From contig JADFLZ010000010.1 of NCBI GenBank assembly GCA_022564135.1, positions 1 to 19,149 on the forward strand: a stretch of DNA of 19,149 nt, given 5' to 3'. The notes under the pieces are model-generated. The model made no database searches. It was not told the origin of the DNA and saw only the letters and a program-made list of their open reading frames with translations. Shown here piece by piece: positions 15,260 to 19,149 of the stretch. Source of the DNA: Candidatus Zixiibacteriota bacterium. Its GTDB lineage: Bacteria; Zixibacteria; MSB-5A5; GN15; FEB-12. The first letter of the stretch is position 1; each line of letters starts with the position of its first letter. Both the position numbers and the translations under genes were made by a program.

Positions 15260-16987
15260 ATGACAAGTAATAAACATCTGGAAAGAATAGACTGGTTTTT
15301 GCCGCTCAGACTTGCCTCTTATGTAATTCTGTTTGCAGCGATTGTACTCTGGATGGATTTTCCGGGCTTTATGCAGTTGCCCGTTATTATCTATTCACTG
15401 CTGACTCTGGCTGTTGGTGTATCTCTTACTAAAAAGTTTAAGCGCAAGCTGGCCATGATAACTCCCTGGATTGTGGCGCTTCACTTTGTATTTGAAATTG
15501 CTTTAGAGTCGGTTGTGGTCTACTCCACCGGTGACATAAGTTCTCCACTGACAGCCATGTTTGTATTGACCATAGCTTCGGCTGCTCTGGTTTACCGGTT
15601 GGCCGGAACACTTTTGATGGCGACGATTGTATCTTCAGCCTTGAGCATAATAGTCTGGCTGGTTTATATCATAGATGCTCATTTGTCTTTATCATTCGCA
15701 GAACTGAGCCGGTTTTTTGCCGGCAAGGAACGATTGTTCTATGCCATCTTTTTCCATTTTTTGATTTTCTATCTGGTAGCATTTATCTCAGGCTATCTGG
15801 CTGAAAGAATTAAGTCCGGCGCCAGGCAACTGGAAGATACATCAAGAGCGCTTAGAATAGCCAAGCTTGAAACAGACGACATCCTCAGACATCTCAGTTC
15901 GGGGCTGATGAGCATCGATGCCAGAGGCGTAATAATATTCTTTAACAGGGCCGCGGAGATAATTACGGGTTTCAAAGAAAAGGATATCAGAGGTAAGGAT
16001 TGCCACAGCGTTTTTCAAAAGAAGATGCCAGAACTGGCCAGATGTCTTAAGGTCGGTATAGACGAAAGAATCGAATTTCCCAGGAAGGAATTGCAGATCG
16101 AAGTAAGCAAGGGTCATGTTATTCCATTAGGCATGTCAACATCTGTATTAACAGAACCCGATGGCGGGCTGAGGGGACTTATTGTGATTTTTTCTGACTT
16201 GACCGAAGCCAAAGCATTAGAGGACAAAGTTCGCTCGGCAGACAGATTGTCGGCTATTGGTGAATTATCGGCCTGTATCGCCCATGAAATCAGAAACCCT
16301 CTGGCGGCAATATCTGGCTCGGTTGAAGTAATCAAAAATGAATTGAGTCTGGAAGGCAGTAATCAGAAGCTGATGGATCTGATAGTAAAGGAATCAGATC
16401 GCTTAACCAAAATGTTAACGAAATTTCTTCAGTATGCCAGTATTGAGCGCAGGACATTCAACAAAGTTGAATTATGTCATCTTATTTCAGAAACAATTGA
16501 AATTCTGTACCGGGACGAATCAATACATTCAAATATTAAAGTAAATCTTGAATCAGAAGAGTCCATAGTATATGTGATCGGTGACGAAGACCTTATTAAG
16601 CAGATTTTGATAAATCTGGCGGTTAATGCCTGTCAGGCTTTTGAAGCTCAGCCGGGCGAGATAACTTTCAAAGTCTTAATTGATGCTGAGCAGCAAATAG
16701 TAAGATTGGAAGTAATAGATAATGGCCCCGGTATGTCGGCAGAATTAACCAATAAAGCTTTTCAGCCTTTTTTCTCGACCAGAAAAGGGGGTACTGGCCT
16801 GGGATTAGCTATTGTGCACAGATTGGCAGAAGTTCTGGGAATTGATATCAGGATAGAATCAGAAGAGAACTTCGGGACTTCGATGATTCTTGAGTTTAAG
16901 ACTTACTCTCAGCCAGGACTGGCTGATCTGGCCAGGCGCACCAGCAAGGATTCCGGCTCTTTTGCCGGGAAATCAGTTTCCTTTTAG
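15260..16987 (+). CDS. PilS-like membrane sensor histidine kinase
   Basis: The product has 575 residues. Residues 1-185 hold about six hydrophobic segments, as in PilS. A PAS domain follows (about 210-320; LSSGLMSIDARGVIIFFNRAAEIITGF). HisKA has the phospho-acceptor His342 in AHEIRNPLAAISG. HATPase_c has an N box (LINLAVNACQA, about 450), G1 DNGPGMS (487) and G2 GTGLGLAI (511). The kinase core resembles NtrB/PilS. PilS senses pilin levels in the membrane and phosphorylates PilR to control pilin transcription. No response regulator lies next to it, so the partner must be elsewhere. ATG 15260 is chosen over TTG 15251, which lies in the hairpin; I see no Shine-Dalgarno. A polar tail of about 30 residues follows the kinase domain. 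Confidence 0.88.
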   Translation: MTSNKHLERIDWFLPLRLASYVILFAAIVLWMDFPGFMQLPVIIYSLLTLAVGVSLTKKFKRKLAMITPWIVALHFVFEIALESVVVYSTGDISSPLTAMFVLTIASAALVYRLAGTLLMATIVSSALSIIVWLVYIIDAHLSLSFAELSRFFAGKERLFYAIFFHFLIFYLVAFISGYLAERIKSGARQLEDTSRALRIAKLETDDILRHLSSGLMSIDARGVIIFFNRAAEIITGFKEKDIRGKDCHSVFQKKMPELARCLKVGIDERIEFPRKELQIEVSKGHVIPLGMSTSVLTEPDGGLRGLIVIFSDLTEAKALEDKVRSADRLSAIGELSACIAHEIRNPLAAISGSVEVIKNELSLEGSNQKLMDLIVKESDRLTKMLTKFLQYASIERRTFNKVELCHLISETIEILYRDESIHSNIKVNLESEESIVYVIGDEDLIKQILINLAVNACQAFEAQPGEITFKVLIDAEQQIVRLEVIDNGPGMSAELTNKAFQPFFSTRKGGTGLGLAIVHRLAEVLGIDIRIESEENFGTSMILEFKTYSQPGLADLARRTSKDSGSFAGKSVSF

Positions 16988-17002
16988 GACTTGTTTTTTC
17001 TC

Positions 17003-17016
17003 TACAGCTGTATAAT
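17003..17016 (+). promoter_or_regulatory. Possible promoter -10 box overlapped by a palindrome
   Basis: A perfect TATAAT lies at 17011-17016 and a perfect 10-base palindrome, TACAGCTGTA, at 17003-17012 overlaps its 5' end. A -35-like TTGTTT (16991-16996) is only 14 bases upstream, which is short. If real, it would drive the chaperone gene, with the palindrome a candidate operator. Confidence 0.35.
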
Positions 17017-17050
17017 TTAACAGACTTCAACCTGAGAGGTGTGTTTAGTT

Positions 17051-18820
17051 TTGAGAAAATTATTAGTTCTTTTATCCATTAGCTTAACTGCAGTATTTCT
17101 GACGTCCTGCCGACCTGTAATTGTCTTTGAGAAAGATTTGAGCAAGTTTAAAAATGAAATTGCCAGCGCGGACAATAATTACAGCCTGACAACAGCGCAA
17201 TTCTATCAACGAATATCTGAGAGCACCTTGCTGCCTAAAGGCGGCATATTTGAAAAATCGACAGTAAAAAAGATGGTTGATAGTATAGTTGTAGACACTT
17301 TGCTCGGGTTTGAGGCAACAGAGGTCGATTTAAGCAACCACTATGTGTATTATACCAAATTCCGGGCAAGCTATGCTTCGATAATGTCAGAGGTCTATTA
17401 CAATCATGCGATTTATAGCAAAGTATCAGCGGACACTTCGGAAATATTCAAATATATCAAAGACCATTCAGAGGAATTCCGCCTGGAAAAACAGATTCAG
17501 ACTCGCCACATCGTCATTACCAAGCTAGTTCTAAAACATGGGCCGGATTCACTGAAATACCGGGCCATGTCTGATAGTATGCTTGAGCAAGCCTCAAAAA
17601 AAATAGCATTTGACCTAAGAGCAGGCATTAATTCCAAAGATGATTTCATGGAAACGGCGAAAAAGTACTCACATGATGAAGTCTCTGCCCGCAGAGGCGG
17701 ATTAATTGAATGGGTTCGACCCGGTTTTTTTGCCTGGCCGTTTGACTCTGTGGCCTTTGCGGCAAAGCCGGGAGACATAGTCGGCCCTTATAGAGATAAA
17801 GACGGCTGGCAGATTTTGTACATTGAGCACTATATTCCCGAAGGAGTCCCCCCCTTAAATCCGGAGCAGTATGCTACTGCCAGGTCGAAAGTTTTGAGCA
17901 GCAAGACAAGGGATCTCAGCGTACAGGTTTTTGATACACTCTTTTCCAATATAGAGGTTGAGTACAACGAACCTCTCTTTGATACGAATATTTACAACAT
18001 AGATGAACCGACCTGGGCGGCCATAATAAACCAGACAGATACAATTAATTTTGGTGAGCTAAGAGTCGGCGAACAGATCATCAGGCAGACATATAAGGTG
18101 TCCAGTTCAACCGCCGAGATGAAAAAAGAGATGGTGAGAATAATTGCCCGGAAGTGGGTCATTGTCCAGCAAGCTCGTAAAATGAAACTGGATACTTTGC
18201 CGAACATTACTAAACAGTTAGCCGGTGTTAAGCACACCTTTTCAAGACGTATTGTTGAAAGTAGAATTTTCGATCATAGCTGGGAACCGACCCCAAAGCA
18301 GATAAAAGATTACTATCAGGAAAACATTGATAAGTATGCTGTAAAAAAGCCTTTCAATGTTCAGCACATACTAGTCGAAGATTCTCTGTTTGCTGAGTTC
18401 GTCAGAGATCAGGCGATCGCAGGCGCGGATTTTATAAAACTGGCCAGAGACTACTATCCCGGCGAAAAAGAGATAAGAGTTGAACTGGCCAATCTTGGAT
18501 TTATCGGACCGGACGATGTATCGGCCGAGTTTTTTGAAACCGCACGTGTAACAGGTGAAGGACAAATAAGCAGACCTGTTCATACCGAGTATGGTTATCA
18601 CATAATAAAGGTTTTAGAGAAGAAAATGACCGTTACATTTGTAAAAGCTGCTCCAGAAATTAAAAAAATATTAAGGAGCATAGAGCTTGAAAGACAGGAA
18701 GTTGAATTTAAGAAAAATCTTTTTACAAAATATAACGTTTCGATTTCAAATAAAATCTTTCCCATACACTTAAAACCTTTAGGCAAGCGCAGAGAAGCAG
18801 ATGAAGGAAACGGTTCCTAG
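17051..18820 (+). CDS. Periplasmic lipoprotein with two parvulin (PpiC) domains
   Basis: The 589-residue protein opens with a lipoprotein signal peptide (RKLLVLLSISLTAVFLTSC, lipobox LTSC), so it is probably lipid-anchored and exported. A helical N-terminal part (to about 145) precedes a parvulin domain at about 150-265 (QTRHIVITK, FMETAKKYSHDEVSARRGGL, FAAKPGDIVGPYRDKDGWQI). A second parvulin domain lies at about 430-535 (FNVQHILVED, GADFIKLARDY, GQISRPVHTEYGYHIIKV). The layout resembles SurA/PrsA-type chaperone isomerases that help fold outer-membrane or secreted proteins. The first domain has Gln where the terminal strand usually has His, and the second lacks the usual S-x-D segment, so activity is uncertain. 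TTG 17051 is chosen since the signal peptide starts there and GAGAGG is at 17034-17039; GTG 17039 is the alternative. Confidence 0.87.
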   Translation: MRKLLVLLSISLTAVFLTSCRPVIVFEKDLSKFKNEIASADNNYSLTTAQFYQRISESTLLPKGGIFEKSTVKKMVDSIVVDTLLGFEATEVDLSNHYVYYTKFRASYASIMSEVYYNHAIYSKVSADTSEIFKYIKDHSEEFRLEKQIQTRHIVITKLVLKHGPDSLKYRAMSDSMLEQASKKIAFDLRAGINSKDDFMETAKKYSHDEVSARRGGLIEWVRPGFFAWPFDSVAFAAKPGDIVGPYRDKDGWQILYIEHYIPEGVPPLNPEQYATARSKVLSSKTRDLSVQVFDTLFSNIEVEYNEPLFDTNIYNIDEPTWAAIINQTDTINFGELRVGEQIIRQTYKVSSSTAEMKKEMVRIIARKWVIVQQARKMKLDTLPNITKQLAGVKHTFSRRIVESRIFDHSWEPTPKQIKDYYQENIDKYAVKKPFNVQHILVEDSLFAEFVRDQAIAGADFIKLARDYYPGEKEIRVELANLGFIGPDDVSAEFFETARVTGEGQISRPVHTEYGYHIIKVLEKKMTVTFVKAAPEIKKILRSIELERQEVEFKKNLFTKYNVSISNKIFPIHLKPLGKRREADEGNGS

Positions 18821-19149
18821 TACATCTGGTGAAAACATAAGTCTTAAACAGGAATTATTAAGAAAGTCAACGCATATTGGCGCTTTGATTATCCCCGGTG
18901 GATATTACTTCCTGAAACTGGAGCAAGTGACGGCATTCTCGATTCTTTCGGGCATCGCCTTGTTCATGCTGGTCATCGATGTTTCCAGATTGCGGAACTG
19001 GTGGTTCTGGAGAGTCTTTAGCAGCCGAGTTTTCTCAGGTATGCTGCGTAGACATGAGCAGGATGGTGACCTGACCGGGGCATCATATATTCTGCTGGCT
19101 GCCGCTGTTTCGGTAGCCATATTCAGTAAGCCGGTGGCAATTGCCACGG
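18801..19149 (+). CDS. Dolichol kinase/phosphatidate cytidylyltransferase-family membrane protein (3' truncated)
   Basis: A frame from ATG 18801 runs off the window end, giving 116 residues of the N-terminus. After a short polar leader it shows LLRKSTHIGALIIPGGYYF, two hydrophobic segments, and EQDGDLTGASYILLAAAVSV before the edge. The RKxxHI and (D/E)DGxLTGAS patterns are typical of the CTP-dependent lipid kinase/cytidylyltransferase family (dolichol kinase, phytol kinase, CDP-DAG synthase-like), which act on prenol or phosphatidic lipids in the membrane. The substrate cannot be told from this fragment. It overlaps the chaperone gene by 20 bases, so the two are co-transcribed and probably translationally coupled. 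Confidence 0.8.
   Translation, partial: MKETVPSTSGENISLKQELLRKSTHIGALIIPGGYYFLKLEQVTAFSILSGIALFMLVIDVSRLRNWWFWRVFSSRVFSGMLRRHEQDGDLTGASYILLAAAVSVAIFSKPVAIAT

Noticed and set aside
17843..17856. C homopolymer in the chaperone gene as a slippage or phase-variation tract
   Set aside because: The frame is intact through it and both parvulin domains lie in one frame; one C run is not enough evidence.
1..19149. CRISPR arrays, tRNA genes, transposases, phage or toxin-antitoxin genes
   Set aside because: I looked on both strands and found no regular spaced repeats, cloverleaf-like segments or recognisable mobile-element proteins.

Overview
The window looks like a chromosomal stretch from a Gram-negative, type IV pilus-bearing bacterium of moderate GC content. 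The evidence is a lipobox-bearing periplasmic chaperone, type IV pilus motors, and a polarity GTPase with roadblock partners next to PATAN/DUF4388 and pil genes. This mixture is typical of Deltaproteobacteria/Myxococcota-like lineages and of uncultured FCB-type phyla such as Zixibacteria. I cannot choose between them from sequence alone. There are no tRNA or rRNA genes, insertion sequences, CRISPR arrays or phage genes.

Layout. (1) 1-1462: the 3' end of a beta-rich hypothetical protein closed by an intrinsic terminator, then a small hot-dog thioesterase facing ribosomal protein S20 (rpsT, minus strand). The rpsT terminator hairpin lies inside the last codons of the thioesterase. (2) 1463-5340: murJ (lipid II flippase) and, two bases later, a ComEC-type DNA-uptake channel whose C-terminal metallo-beta-lactamase domain has lost the metal-binding motif. 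(3) 5352-10961: a gene cluster opening with a PATAN/DUF4388 protein and a small unknown membrane protein, then TPR-roadblock, four-TM-roadblock, stand-alone roadblock, an MglA-type GTPase with a long Pro/Ala-rich tail, and another roadblock protein. This looks like a polarity or switching module for pili. (4) 11036-15188: pilB (extension ATPase), pilT (retraction ATPase) and pilC (platform protein). (5) 15260-16987: a PilS-like membrane histidine kinase with no response regulator beside it. (6) 17051-19149: a lipoprotein with two parvulin domains, overlapping the start of a CTP-dependent kinase/cytidylyltransferase-family membrane enzyme that runs off the end.

How the parts fit. PilB, PilT and PilC form the pilus motor. 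MglA with roadblock proteins is known in other bacteria to decide which pole the motors occupy. PATAN proteins are known to act on pilus motors in cyanobacteria. ComEC would use DNA brought in by retracting pili. The most useful new observation is regulatory. The two long intergenic gaps, before the PATAN gene and before pilT, each carry TAAG-N15-(C/A)CCGATAA at identical spacing. This is close to the FliA/sigma-28 consensus, so the polarity module and the retraction operon may share an alternative sigma factor.
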